This document shows positions 11,430-23,548 of a DNA stretch of 64,000 nucleotides, piece after piece (position 1 is the stretch's first letter; each line of letters opens with the position of its first letter). The translations under genes were made by a program, and so were the position numbers. The notes under the pieces were generated by a model. The model made no database searches, was not told the origin of the DNA, and saw only the letters and a program-made list of their open reading frames with translations. This DNA comes from Puccinia triticina (taxonomy: Eukaryota; Basidiomycota; Pucciniomycetes; Pucciniales; Pucciniaceae): NCBI RefSeq assembly GCF_026914185.1, contig NC_070569.1:806001-870000 (forward strand), written 5' to 3'.

Positions 11430-11589
11430 GTAAAAGCCTTGCAGGAGTTCTCAAGACTCGGCGCGGCTCGGCCGGGTTTGTGTCGAGAAGCTCTGGAAAT
11501 CCGTTTCTGCTGATCAAGGCCACGTTCGACAGGTGCGCCCTGCAGCCGCCGTGTATAGAGTGCATACACAAGGCTGTTGCAAGCTGAGA

Positions 11590-12110
11590 ATGTTCGCAAC
11601 CAAGGCTTGACAGCCTGAGGGAGGTTCCCATCACCCCATGCAATACTCTACAGACTATAGTATAGCCCGTGGGAAGCCTGCCTCGGGGCTTTACTATAGT
11701 ATGATCTCCATCTCGCTTCTGCTTGCTGAGCATCGGCCCCCGCCGCCCCTCTGATATGCAAATGCATGTACATTGTCGAGATTGCGACACACAACAGGTC
11801 TGCATGCTGCGCATTGTCGCAGCAGCTCGTTTCCAACCCCGCCCCAGCCCCCTCGGCCCCGGTCTGCAGCCCCAGCGCCACGCGGGACAAGCCGGCCCGT
11901 CGGCATTATGACGACACGTCTGCATGCTGCGTATTGTCGCAGCAACTCCCAGCCCCAGCCAGCCCCCTCGGCCCCGGTCTGCGGGACAAGGGACCCCGCG
12001 ACCGGCCTCTACCGACGGGGGCAGGGTCCCTCCCCCGTCAGCATCTACTCTGCTGGAAACCAAGAGTACTACCCCATCTTGCAGCGCATAAAAGGTCCCT
12101 TGTTTCTTGG
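11590..12110. repeat. Dispersed repeat, partly shared (inverted) with 22815-22985
   Basis: The segment 11600-11775 is the inverse of 22820-22980 at high identity. It includes an imperfect palindrome with ACTATAGTA/TACTATAGT arms around GCTTCCCACGGGC-type text. A ~115-bp internal duplication follows: GTCTGCATGCTGCG...CCTCGGCCCCGGTCTGC at ~11799-11866 and ~11908-11982. A TATA-like GCATAAAAGG lies at ~12087. It could be LTR-like or promoter-like; the class is not identified. Confidence 0.5.
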
Positions 12111-12348
12111 GGTTTGGGTCTGACCAACCGGTTCCACTACTACATAGAAATTACAAGTTTGCTGCGCGGCTGGCAGCTGCTGTACACACACACAGCAACC
12201 ACAAGTCACCCATGAACATGTTCCATCACCTTCCATGCTCCAACGCTTCCGCCCCCCTCCCTCTGCAAGCTCTGATCTCTTTCTCCTGCTCCGGCTCATC
12301 CCATTGCATCCGTATCACTGAAATCTCCTCCTGAACTTCAGTAACGTC

Positions 12349-14668
12349 ATGTTTCATTCAAGAAACAACAATACTAATGGTAGTTATAATACTTCCCAGA
12401 ACAGCAGCAACTTACACCATCCTCCGCACTTGCAGCCACATCCCCCCACCATGACTGACCGCAATGCTAATCACTACTACTCAGCGAACAACAGTCCTTG
12501 CCCTCCAAACTCTCAAAACCCTTATTATTGTAACATCACTCATGATTACTCCCAAGTCAATCAAAGTTCTCGAGTGCAGACTCATCATGTTCATCATTCC
12601 TCCCCAACCTCTGTAGTTAATGCTATTGCGCCGTCACAATATCACCATCCTGTGTCCACACACTACTCCTCTGAAACACCTGCCAATCTTTACTCATTAG
12701 AACCTCAGATCGATCCAAATCACCCTCCTCCTGCTCAGCTTAGCGTATCACAGCCTCACTTTGCCGGTGTAGCCCGTCCCCAAGTCAATCCAATTTCTTG
12801 TACTTCTTATTCTAATGCGTTTCATGCTCAGAATGGTGTATCACATCCCGTACCAGCCAACCCTCATATTATTAACCAGTTGGAGGATGCAGTTTATCAT
12901 GATTGTGCACTAAGTCAACCCAACCCCAGTTTTTCTCAACACCAGACCATGCATGCCTCTGCTTTTCATTCACGTGCACGTGCACCTGCACCTGCTTCCC
13001 CTCCTCCTCCCCTACTCGGCATGGATGCCCGCCCTAACAACCGCAAGAGAAAAAGACTTCAGCCCTCTGACTCTTCTCGACTCGCACCCCGCTCCTATGA
13101 AGAGATGATGAAGCAAACTGAAGCTCAACTTATCATGGATGCTAAGAAAGGCTCAAAGAAATCAATGTCTGATGCCAATTGACTTTTCTTCACTCAGTAT
13201 GCAAAGGAGTAGCGCATGATGATGACTATCAAAGCAATCGAACGGGGTGTATCTATGTCAATGGTCCATTCCCATTTGTACGTCTTTAATTGAAATACTT
13301 TATCTGCTGATCAACAACAACAGCTCTAACACATTGTCTAATCTCTCCAAATCCAATTAAACAGAGGACGCGTACTCTCCATGCGGAAGCCGAGTAGCTG
13401 GAATCAGTTCATGAAGACTAAAAAGGCAAGAGCTACCTTTCAAGGCCGTAAGTTCACTTTCCTGTTTAACAACTATCAAACAATCACTGATGGAATCAAT
13501 TCAACAGGTCACCGAGGAGTGAAGTATTCTCCCGCTATGGGTAGCGTCTCTGTGCTGTGGAAACAGCTAACTCGCGAGCAGCAAGAAGCCTTCAAGCAAC
13601 CAGTACAAGCTACTACTGATGGAAATATTGAAGGGGGGCAGGACAAACCGAATGCAAACGAGATTGGTGAAGATGACGATGAGATGGATGATGAAGTAGT
13701 TGGCAGTGGGAATCAGGTTGGTACGCGTCGACCGATATCACTCAAAGTTGCAGCGACTGAAGTTGAGAACTTCATGGACGACTGGGACGCAAAGGCAAGT
13801 CATTAGCACAAATTGTTGATTGTGTTTCCATTTTAACACTAACAGTTCAATTTCAGGCAGTGCATATTGCCACTACTTTCAGCTGCGAACTAGTTGTATT
13901 TGCTGTCTCAAAGTTCCTTGGACGACATTCTTTTCAGTTTATCCGGAGTACCCCAGGGGCAACCGACTTTGTCCAAGGAGCCGAAAGGGTTGACGGACCA
14001 CGGAGCTATGCTGCACGGATGCAGTCCTACCTCACAGGTTACCAGGTCAGCGACATTGCTGCTGCAATCGCTCAGATAAACAATAACGGCAAACAGAATG
14101 GCCAGTCGGGTGAATCAGGCGGAAAAGATCAAAAAGGAGGTGTGTAGAGCACTTCCAAACGCTTCACAACTTAAACTAACTACTTTATATCTCCTTTTTT
14201 TATAGCCTTTTCTCCTGATCGTCCGGTCTCCGCCGTTTTAAGAATGTCTGAGTTGATTAGTACGTTGATTTGGCTCTGCCTTCAGTTGCCTTGCAACACC
14301 ACTCACAACCAACACATGTTCTTATTTTCACAGAGGAGAAGACCGACGGCGTTATCACACAATGGCCCTGGACCAAAACCAATTATAATCTTGCTCAGCT
14401 CAAGTACCGATTGGTCTTGGACCCCGCTGCAAAGATTGATGTCAATTGGCTCAAGAGACCAAGTCGAGGGCTCGGTCCCAAGCGCTCAGCTGCGCTCCAC
14501 CTGGCCCTTGACAAACAGCTTATTGATATTGTTTTTGACCCATCAATTCCCGACAAAGTCTTTCCGGAATCATACGACACTCCTGGACCTTCTCCATCAC
14601 CTAGTGCATCACCGCAACCGAGTCCGCTTGGCCCAAGTGGGAACGGTCTTGATAATTCGGTTGTCTGA
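12349..14668 (+). pseudogene. Six-exon rust-lineage family gene broken by two in-frame stops
   Basis: Exons: 12349-13277, 13365-13447, 13508-13794, 13857-14139, 14206-14259 and 14334-14668. All junctions are GT-AG except the fourth exon's upstream intron, 13795-13856, which starts GCAAGT (GC-AG class). The lengths sum to 657 codons and phases agree at every junction. Exon 1 contains a TGA (13180-13182) and a TAG (13210-13212) in the correct frame, with good coding on both sides. The first ~230 residues are Asn/His/Pro/Ser-rich. A basic stretch (NNRKRKRL) follows, then an HMG-box-like segment: PSSWNQFMKTKKA...MGSVSVLWKQLT. An acidic linker, a conserved-looking block (GPRSYAARMQSYLTGYQV) and a Ser/Pro-rich tail complete it. 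The family resembles multi-copy hypothetical proteins of rusts; function unknown. Readthrough or an assembly error would be the alternatives to a pseudogene. Confidence 0.65.
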
Positions 14669-15589
14669 TAGTTTCTAATCTGCTCTAGTTTCCAAATACT
14701 TTGTTGACAGCTACACCTTGTGATGTTTTTCCTTCTCTGCCCACTGAGTTGATCTTTGTGTCCTTTTCCCAATCACATGTTTACACAGTCAATGTTCCTT
14801 GATTCATAGCTGCATTCCAATCTTGAATGTTGACAGGTACCATTCAGTGGCTACGCTCGCCGCAGCTGAGCAACTCTATTTTTTTCAACCTTACCAAGCC
14901 CTTGTCCTGTGAGCGTTGTCGCTCCAATCATCTGCTGTATTCCGGGTGCGCTAGGCAGGTACGCCGCGCGGGCACCTCCTGAGGTGTGCCGCAGTCGCCT
15001 CGACTGTGCGCTACGCTAGTTGATGATACCAGGCATGTGTACATGAAACCTAACCCTACTAGGCTCCTACTACCGTTTCGTTTCCTCCCGCGGAAGTCGC
15101 ATGCCTCTGACCGTCACCGTCACCATCACCATCGCCATCCGTCACCGCTCGATTGAATAATACGTACGACTCTCGGCTCGATTGAATACATGCGTACGAC
15201 TCCAGCATTGTTTGTTTCCTATCATTTTCAAAACGCCAGTGTTCTTTTATGGTCACCTATCAACAATCTTCATTCGCGTTCATGACTCCTTGCTCATGCT
15301 GACACCTCCCATCTTTCTGCAACTAGCCTCGCCTGCGCCTTTTCAAGAAATCAACTCAGTGCACATCCGCTATCGTGGTGGCTTGAAGTAGTCCAAGTTT
15401 TGACACCATCGCTGTGGCTTCCGAATCAATTCACATTTAACCGCTTCATCCACCACTCTCCTCCTTTTTTGACGAATCCAGGCGCGGGGTTTCACCCTTT
15501 AGTTCTCAACCATGTATGTATATTTTTCCCTCTCATTCTAACGACCTGATCTGTCCTCGATGCCTGAGCCCTGCAGTGTCTGCTCCAAA
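14669..15589. other. Intergenic, simple repeats only
   Basis: No gene is supported. It contains a (CCGTCA/CCATCA)n microsatellite at ~15110-15145 and a ~35-bp tandem duplication with GCTCGATTGAATA...GCGTACGACTC at ~15147-15205. A GC-rich dyad-containing patch lies at 14940-15015. Confidence 0.5.
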
Positions 15590-15968
15590 TGGTGATCCCG
15601 ATCTCTAAGAACTTGGTTGGGACATCATTTGGAGTATACCAGTTTCAGGCATTTTTGCATCGAGGCGGAACTTGAGCTCAGCCAAGAATTTCTACACTAC
15701 AAGCTGGCTCTCACTCCGAACAAAGCTGACCATCACTTCTTCCTCTCTGCCTAAGTTCACCTGGTTTATAAAGATGGTACCAGTTCCGAACAATTCAGCA
15801 TCTACAGCACGCACTGCTCCTCTTAATGGTGTCGATCAACCAACCAACAACAGATCTCGCAAAAAACAGAAGATTGAACTAGAGTATCCGTCTAACCCTT
15901 GCTACCCCATCCCCACAGAAGAACTGATGCAGATGATAGCTGTTCAGCTTCGCAAGGTTGCCCACTGA
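15590..15968 (+). pseudogene. Degenerate rust-family gene fragment
   Basis: Two plausible protein stretches lie in different frames: MVIPISKNLVGTSFGVYQFQ from ~15590, then ELELSQEFLHYKLAL from ~15668, where the frame has shifted. The second is stopped by TAA at ~15755. A third open stretch from the ATG at 15774 is basic (NNRSRKKQKIELEY) and runs to 15968. Together they look like remnants of one gene. There is no recognised domain and the boundaries are uncertain. Confidence 0.3.
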
Positions 15969-15970
15969 TG

Positions 15971-16082
15971 ACCCTCCATCCGATGACCGGATTGTCATTG
16001 TATGGAGGGTATACTCGAAGCGATGTCTCTCTATCCGATGATCGTCCGGTCATCGGATGCATGGTATACCTCAATCTGAGCT
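15971..16082. repeat. Short inverted-repeat cluster (ATCCGATGACCGG)
   Basis: CATCCGATGACCGG near 15985 is mirrored by CCGGTCATCGGATG near 16047-16060. CCCTCCAT/ATGGAGGG arms add an inner dyad. It could be a small MITE; no target duplication was identified. Confidence 0.45.
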
Positions 16083-18691
16083 ACAGATAAACAGATTTTC
16101 GTGCTGGCAGACTTGGAATCTGCTTGGTCATAGTGAGAGTTAAATTTGGGTTGTGATGTTGTTGCCTATTATGCCTGCAGAAACGGTGGGAATAGTGGTG
16201 CAGAAGCGAACATCACGCCCGTCAGCATAGTTGTACGACATGCCGGAATGATAGCCTTGTCATACGTGAATGAGTGATGTTCGTGAGGGCTGTTTGTTAT
16301 AAATCATATGTGACCTCTATTCCTAGCTCTGACACCACGGCCCCGGGCCCAGTAGCCCCGGAGCAATATCAGTGCCCACTAATTATGAAGTCATGCCAAA
16401 AATGCAATAGATTAAGTCCGAGGAGATGGTTGAAAGTATGCTTAGAACCCTTGCAAGGATGTGTTCCGAATCCTTTTGCACACTCATTACTTGAAGAAAG
16501 GTCTTATACATGAAGAACCTTGTGGAACGTATTGCAAAATTCAAATACATATCCAAAAAGTCGTGATCCACTTGCTTGAGCACAAATATTGCCCAATCAC
16601 TCAGAATATTTCAGTCGTGACTCCGATGCTTGAAATAGATGTGCAAGTGTTGTCTGAGTACTTGGGAGGTGTGGTCCAATCACTAGAATGATATCAGATT
16701 CAAATATTATAGACTAATGAATTCCTGAGACAATCATTTTGACGAGTTGGAAATGAGTTTGCTGTAAGGAACAGTTTAACCATTTAAGTCATCATCAAGC
16801 AAACACACTGGAGTAATACGCTTTGGCATATGTCCAATGTGCAAGCCGCATCAATGAAGCTGCTCCAGAAAGGACACTTCGCAGCAAGACACTAATAATC
16901 TGATTAGCTTTCTTCATCCACCTCTCTGGAGGGGAATCTTTTCACTGGGCGAATGGAGCTCCATGAATACTTTTCAACCCATGCGCTACACAACTGCAAA
17001 CAATCACATCAGGGCAGAAGAAGTTACCGGATCTAGTTAGTATAAATGTAGTCCCCTCAGCCCTTTCTGCCTGGTCAGGACCTTGCCACATTTGCACTCT
17101 GTCTTGAATACCCCTCTGTAGGGGAATATTGTCACTGGGTAAGATCGCTGGTCTTGGTGCAATGTGATGATTGCTCTTGGAGTGATTAGATCACTGCCCT
17201 TAGTGCTGTCAGATTGCAGGCTTTGTGTGATTGGGTCGAAGGCCTTGCCCGCTGGCAGAAGTACATAAGAGCATGTTATGTTTCTGGACTTGAGCAAAGG
17301 GCTCTTTGCGTCCATGAAAACCAATGTCAGTTCCACGGACAACCAGTTCTGCGCAGTTGATTTCTGCAGTGAGTATGGATAAGCAGAACATGATGAAACG
17401 GGATCAAAAAAAAATGAACAGCTGTGTAGAACTCAGTGGTATTAAGAAATGCAGAACCACTTTGCCAGCCAGTTTTCCCAAAAACCAAATCCAAAATTTG
17501 TTCAAAAATCTATGCACCAAGGTTTTGTAGTTGTACTTTGCAGGTGAAGTTGGCCCAAAGGCAAAGCCCCTTTCAGTGGGATGGTATATAGCTTTGTCTG
17601 CAGTGTGGATGGCAGTCCAGCAACCCATTTCAAGTAGAGTTGAGTCATTGGTGAGGAAAAGGTCAGAGTCTCAGAGCTGAGAAGTGCTTGGTTACCATAT
17701 GGATATCAATGGGGGATTTTCAGGAATTCCAAATGATAGCCACATAAACAGGAGCCTTGCTGCTTCAAGGATTGGTAAGGTCAGCAAAGTGCCCTTGGCA
17801 TTGGTATGATTATTTGGAACATAAAAATCCTTAAACATTGTAAAAGTAGGAGTAGGAGCTTTCACAGCTTTAGCAGACATATCTTGAAAGTTCAAACTGC
17901 ATCTGGTTAGCATACTGATTTTTGAAGTTATCAATTGAAATTCAATTCAGCCAATATTCTGTCTTTTTTAAGGTACTGAATTTATTGAAATTCAATTCCA
18001 AATACTTGTAGTCTGAGAAGCCATCACAAAAAAAAATAAAAAAACTAGTGTTCCAAATACTTGTAGTATGAGGAGCCATCACATAACAAAAATATATAAA
18101 TTACTAAACACCACAACACCTCATCACAGCATTGGGAATCAACTCCATTTCCAACCTCAAATTTTCACTTTATATCTTCTTAGTTCATGCCTCTCATCTT
18201 CTGACCATGTTTTGAATTAAAGATCCAGGAATGTCACTGAGATCACACTTCATTGAGAGCATCTCCACCCCGGGAAACAGACCAGATTGCTATCCCCCAT
18301 TTAGCACCCCAAATCCATAAAGCACCACCCACCTGGGGTCCCAAATGAGTTGCTATTTTGCCTCAGGAGGTACAAATCTCTATTGGGTTGCTATGCATGG
18401 AAAACCACTAACAACTTGTCCTAGCTCATCCCCCTAAGATCATTGCAAGCTATTAACAAAAAGTTATTGGATTCCTGAATGAAACTCAAGTGTTCATTTT
18501 TTTGTTCTTTCAGCTTTTTTTATAGCCTTTTTAGCTATATTACAGAGAAGAGACATGATGATCATAAAAATATTTCAATATTTTTTTTGTTCTGAAACAG
18601 GAACTGAATAGGCATGTTTCAACACCAAACACAAGTACATTGTACTAAGCAGAATTTGTAAACAATACAAGAAATCAAACAAACAATCATG
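16083..18691. other. Long AT-rich stretch with no supported gene
   Basis: Short open frames on the minus strand (17037-17342, and 17209-17391 in another frame) have some protein-like composition, but no domain, start or splice structure could be supported. A ~56-bp tandem duplication containing TTCCAAATACTTGTAGT lies at 17996-18083. This may hold degraded transposon sequence, including the far end of the KDZ element. Confidence 0.4.
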
Positions 18692-21600
18692 TCAAGGTGC
18701 GTGTGCATATGGATTAATAGTACCAGATTGATGATCTGTTTCTTCATCAACAGAAACAGGAGTTTCAGCTGCTTCATGGAAAAGATTGGCGCGCATTGTT
18801 TCAGAGAGTATATGTTCCATGTTTTCGAAATATTCTTGCTCGTTGTCATCTTCATCTGGTCCATTTTCATTGAGAGGCAACAGCAAGTCCAGGTGATTGT
18901 TTTGATTCATAAATGGAACAAGATCAGCACAGTCGCCTGGGATGCCTGAGAGAAGATTGTTAGTGATTGCATGTTTGATTCGCAAAACTTGTTTGTTCCA
19001 TGTGCTGAGTAGATTCTTGTCTCCATCTTGTGACATCGTCCTTTGAAACACCTTGATAAGTTTGTCGTTCCAGTCTAGCTGTAATGTGCATACTTCAACA
19101 TAAGCCTGATGAATAAGTAACTCAACAGCACAAATATTGTATATATCAAACTCATTGCTCTGCAGGAGAAAATGGTTAACAAGTGGAACCAACGGCGGTG
19201 GGATTGGTACAGGTTCAGTCTGTTGGTCATACTCGTCTTGATAGTGTACTAAGAGGGTCAATAAAGATAACAAGTGACTGTGATGTTGAACAGCCCATCT
19301 TGCAGTGCGTCTAACTTCCCATGCAAGGCGTCTTTTTTCTTCAAGAGCACGGTTTCTACAGGCAAGCGCTCGAATACCTCGTTGAGTCAGGGGGTCAACT
19401 GCCCATGCTTCATTCGCATTGGTGAATAAACCGTCATTCCAGAACGTGTCGTCCGGCTGAAGGGCAAGCAGTGCAGAATAGTCAATGATGGGCGGGGCGG
19501 CATGTGTTGGATTGCTTTGGATAAAACTGCGAGCTAAGCGGTTGTAATCATTGAGGGTAGTGCGCAGCTGCGCTACTCGCTTGCGCAGGGCTTCTGAAAG
19601 TTTCTGCTGTCCTTGGGTCCCTGAATTGAATTTTGAGTGATTTTCAGTGAAGACTGATGGACGATGTGCAAACTTACCAAGGGTGGTTGCTTCACCTGCA
19701 CGACATACACAAAGCAAGGGTTGCTTCTCTTCCACAAGTGCTAAGAAGCTCCGTCGCAGCTCGGTCTTAGCAAACCAGACCTTGCTCAACTTGTCTTGAT
19801 TGGATGCTGGATTATATTGCTGCTCAGCTCGGGGTATTAGATCATTATTGAGCATAAAATAATCAGCTACTCACCAGTCAAGTTGCTATTCTCACTGTTT
19901 GGGGGGGCCAGTCTCCTTTGTGCTTCTAGCTTCCTGGCGAGGGTGGCACAACTGCGTGCGCGTGTCAGGGCTTGCTCTGGCGTCATCGCAATAGCAGACC
20001 TGGTTAAACAAACATTGCAATAAGCTGGATATTGTTTGTCATTTAAATATCAAGCCCATTTCTTGGTGTCATCAACTCTTACCAGGCGTCATTCAATTCT
20101 TCTTCCATACATAACAGACGTCCAAGTTCAACCTGTGCTCGTTCAGATGACTGGTTAGTTGTAACATGGTACGCTTGTTCATCACGCCATTGCTGCTCAA
20201 AAAAAGAGTTTGTATAGTTGCTCCCTGGGGTGTGACGGTTAGGCTCTTGATGAAGCTTTTCTAAAGCCGCAATCAAGTCAATGTATACTGAATGGGCATA
20301 TTCTAGCTTTTGCAGAAGCCAGTGAGCTATGAAGATGAGACCAGTTAGGCATTTTACTTTCGCTTGAGAAGTGCAAAGTTGATACTGATAGAAAAGATGA
20401 ACATCTTACCGCCCATCTCATTAAGCAGCTTGGTGTAGTATTGTGATCGTGCATCAAGAGAATTGAATCGGTGCAATCGTGTGGAAACACGGTTGGTAGA
20501 GATCAAGGGGGACTGAAATGACCACAGCCTCTCTAGTCCCTCGCCATCTGAAAGCCCCCAAAATTTGTTGAGGCGGGGGTTATATTTTACCTGGCAGGAC
20601 CATTCATGCACATATGCATGAAAGACCGATGTCCCAAACCGTAGATCTGCTCGACGCTCCTCTAAGAGATTCCGCTGCAGATGTTGAAGGCAGTGAGTGA
20701 GACTACTGCAGGTCAAATTACTAAGAAATTTAACAATACCATACCCTGTTAACATGGGCTTCCATGTGGCAACCAAGGTCGTACAGGATTCCCACTTTGT
20801 GCTGGGGAAAGTCGGCCAAGATTGTCCGAAGAATTGACACCGGATAGTATAACCTACAATTGTCCGTTCTCAGATGTGATTGATGAGCAATTGAGGGGAA
20901 GGGAGTTACATACTTCTCCCCCGTCTTGTATATGTTGATGTACTTGAGTGGTATGTCATGGCAACATGCACTGGCAAACAACCCATTGTCATCACACTTC
21001 TCCCAGGTTGTTTCATTGCGGGTATCATTGGCTGCCTTGTGTGTGTCGGCGCATGGTGGCTTCAGGAGTAAACCCTGTTATCAGATTAAATGCAAGGCGG
21101 TTTGTCAAGAGCAGATTGATGAAACTTGCTCACATCAATTCCAACTGCAGCAGCTTCGGTGGAAGTGAAAAGGGTGGCATTGGGGGCAATCTTTGAAGGA
21201 GGAATGAAGCTAGAGGGATATTTTGACTCGGGAGGATTGTCTTTGCTGGCATATGCGTAGTGACGCTGCTGGAAGTTCCCATCCATGGCAATAATTATGT
21301 CGGGTTCGTCTTGGTGAGCTTTAATTTCGTTTTCTTGAGGTCCAAAGCAGCGGGGGCACTTCATTGCCCATTGCTCGATGGCAGTTAGTTGCATGCCTTC
21401 ATTTGTAATCTTAGTTTGGTTGGTTAAGACGCGCGAGTAGAGGTCGGTACTGTTGGAGAAAGGGACTTCAAGGTTTTGTTTTCAAAAGTTATTGCCACAA
21501 GCGTAACACGGCTTTTTGTGGCGAGTATTCAAATATGACAAGAGCGCTTTGACAAACGACGAAGTTGATAAGGCTGAGGTTTGCCAAAGCATGTGATGGA

Positions 21601-22335
21601 ATTGGAGAAGTCGGATTGAGAACGCGGTGCGGGGTGTCTCGGGAGAGCTGGCAATGTATCCAAAATACACCAATCAAACGACGTCAGGCAAGCATTTGCA
21701 AAAGGGGACGGGCTCGCTAGTAAGTTGAACTGTGCAAACAAGTAGATATGTTTAGTGAGCAGTGCAAAATCGGCTAGACAACTGGAATGTGAAAACAACT
21801 TACAGAGCATGTCAAATAGGTCAACCTTTCTCGTGTGTATTTCTGATGGGCTGCAGGTGCAGGTATCTGGGGGTAATTCGTACCCACTTGGTTGCGTGGT
21901 GAAGTTGGTGGTGATTCTCTGACGAAGAGTGAATGTAGCTGTGACACTTGACTCGAGTTGACTCCAGAGTTGACTGGTCCTCTCCCGTGTCTCTGCATAA
22001 CGGCGGGCCCGATGGTATGCAGCATGCGCAGTACTTGGGAGGTCTTCTTCAGGTGTAGCAAGTCGATCATCATTGCCGCCAAGATGTGGCTCAAAAGGTG
22101 GGTATTGATTTTCGGTATTGAGAGCTTCTTGAGCCACTGCTTGAGGAGGACGACGAGGGGGCGACACATGTCCCAGCTGTTCGGCGATGGAGCGGTCTCG
22201 GAGTTCAGCTGATCGTTCTCGCCTCTCCATAGAGGCATTTCTCATCTGAAATCGTCGGGTCCGAGTACGGCGGGAGGACCCAGTAGAAATTGAGTGAGCG
22301 ACACTGTTGGCCTCATTTCGGCGTCCGCGGGCCAT
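18692..22335 (-). pseudogene. KDZ-superfamily transposase, multi-exon, inactivated
   Basis: Transcribed right to left from the ATG at 22335 (MARGRRNEAN) to the stop at 18692. Family marks in order: a Cys-containing segment (MKCPRCFGP); AMDGNFQQRH with the first catalytic Asp (~21283); the THKAANDTRNETTWEKCDDNGLFA block continuing to ACCHDIPL; ILYDLGCH with the second Asp (~20780); and the conserved FGTSVFHAYVHEW, NKFWGLSDGEGLERLWS (Glu) region at ~20535. A ~380-residue C-terminal part follows at 19855-18692. Introns seen include 21803-21730 and the one after the YINIYKTGEK block. Premature TGA codons in the reading frame lie at 21676-21674 (between DVV and LVYFGY) and 21484-21482 (after YACGNNF); both read TTGA. 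KDZ elements are cut-and-paste transposons common in basidiomycetes. Terminal repeats were not resolved. Confidence 0.75.
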
Positions 22336-22439
22336 GCTGTAGTCTAAGGAAAAAGTAATCAATAGAAGTATAAGACAAACATTGAGATGGTTTGGTAGGA
22401 GTCAAAAGGAAAGCTGGCGGGAAAGGATTTGGGGAACCT

Positions 22440-22530
22440 ACTATTGGAAACAGGCAGTTGTCTATTTTTGGCCAGAATCCGCGTTGAAAAACAGGCAGTT
22501 GTCTATTTTCGGCCAGAATCCGCGTTCGAG
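22440..22530. repeat. ~41-bp direct tandem repeat upstream of KDZ gene
   Basis: AACAGGCAGTTGTCTATTTT followed by (T/C)GGCCAGAATCCGCGTT occurs twice back to back. It could be subterminal sequence of the KDZ element. Confidence 0.6.
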
Positions 22531-22689
22531 GTTGACTTGGACAGACAGCTGAGCAGAGAGATGAGAGCGAGTTTTCCCGTTGAAGTGTTGGAATATGTAG
22601 TCGGATCAGGGACCGAGTCGAGCAGAGAGATTGATGGGGAAGTGCCGCGATGGATATTGTGTTGGGTAAGGTTAATGTCAATACCCTTA

Positions 22690-23082
22690 TCTTTAAAAGG
22701 TAGGTCGGCGATGCCGACGGATACCGGATGCGGGTTGCCTTGTCCCGCGGTACGACCTCAACTCATGGTCGATCCCGACGGGCGGGCCGGCTTGTCCCGC
22801 GGGGGCCGGGGCTGCAGACCGGGACATGTACATGTATTTGCATACAAGAGGGGCGGCGGGGGCCGATGCTCAGCGAGCAGAAGCGAGATGGAGATCATAC
22901 TATAGTAAAGCCCCGAGGCAGGCTTCCCACGGGCTATACTATAGTCTGTAGAGTATCGCATGGGGTGGTTCCCATCGCAAGTCGTGATCACTCTGTGCAG
23001 CTCTGTGCACTCCGGGCCACGTGTGACGTCAGGCCGGCCGGAGCCATTCGTGAGCATCGTTGGCCTGGCCGGCGCCCTCTTC
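22690..23082 (+). repeat. Dispersed repeat forming the upstream region of the secreted-protein gene
   Basis: 22820-22980 is the inverse of 11600-11775, including the ACTATAGTA/TATAGT imperfect palindrome (~22894-22944). The flanks are GC-rich with CCCGCGG/CCCGACGG words. It ends about 100 bp before the TATA box at 23083, so the next gene appears to use repeat-associated upstream sequence. Confidence 0.55.
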
Positions 23083-23090
23083 TATAAATA
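23083..23090 (+). promoter_or_regulatory. TATA box for the secreted-protein gene
   Basis: TATAAATA stands in GC-rich surroundings, about 270 bp upstream of the ATG at 23357. This implies a start near 23113 and a 5' UTR of roughly 240 bases, possibly with an intron. Confidence 0.5.
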
Positions 23091-23356
23091 CGTAGGCCCT
23101 TCCGGCCTGGTCACCTTCCGCACACACCTTACGTAGGCCGCATCACCCCGTTGTGCACTTCCACTCTCTGAACAAACACTCGCTACCACTCGTCTTCCTT
23201 CGAGCGCGTGAGACATTTAATTCTCGTCGTCCGACACAAGCTCCGGCTGTCCGATCTACATAAATATATTCCCATCTCGTGAGCCCATTTCATCTTCTGC
23301 ATCCCCGTTCCAGCGGCGAGACAGCGTCCTAAACACCCTTATGTCGCGCCAGGAAC

Positions 23357-23548
23357 ATGGTCTCGTTCTCGGCGATCGCGCGCACCCCGCTTGCCGTCCT
23401 CTGCCTGGTCTTCGTCGCCATTTACTCCGCCCACGGGACCGTCATCGATCAAGGCTTGTCTCAAAAGTGTTACGGCGGCGCCTGCAGGATGCGCATTGGT
23501 GCGGGCCCCTCTCGGGGCTGCCAAGCTGTATACGGCTGCGTAATGTAG
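23357..23548 (+). CDS. 63-aa secreted cysteine-containing protein, candidate effector
   Basis: The single-exon ORF MVSFSAIARTPL... ends CVM. Residues 1-27 form a typical signal peptide: a short positive N-region, the hydrophobic core LAVLCLVFVAI, and a likely cleavage after YSAHG. The mature ~36 residues contain four cysteines (38, 43, 55, 61), an even number suitable for two disulfides, plus Gly-rich loops. The ATG context AACATGG is good and a TATA box lies upstream. Size, secretion signal and cysteines match the usual criteria for rust candidate effectors, but no homologue is recognised and expression is unknown. A longer spliced form cannot be excluded. Confidence 0.55.
   Translation: MVSFSAIARTPLAVLCLVFVAIYSAHGTVIDQGLSQKCYGGACRMRIGAGPSRGCQAVYGCVM

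Noticed and set aside
13166..13199. A 32-34-bp intron that would remove the TGA at 13180
   Set aside because: Too short for fungal splicing, and it would leave the TAG at 13210 in place.
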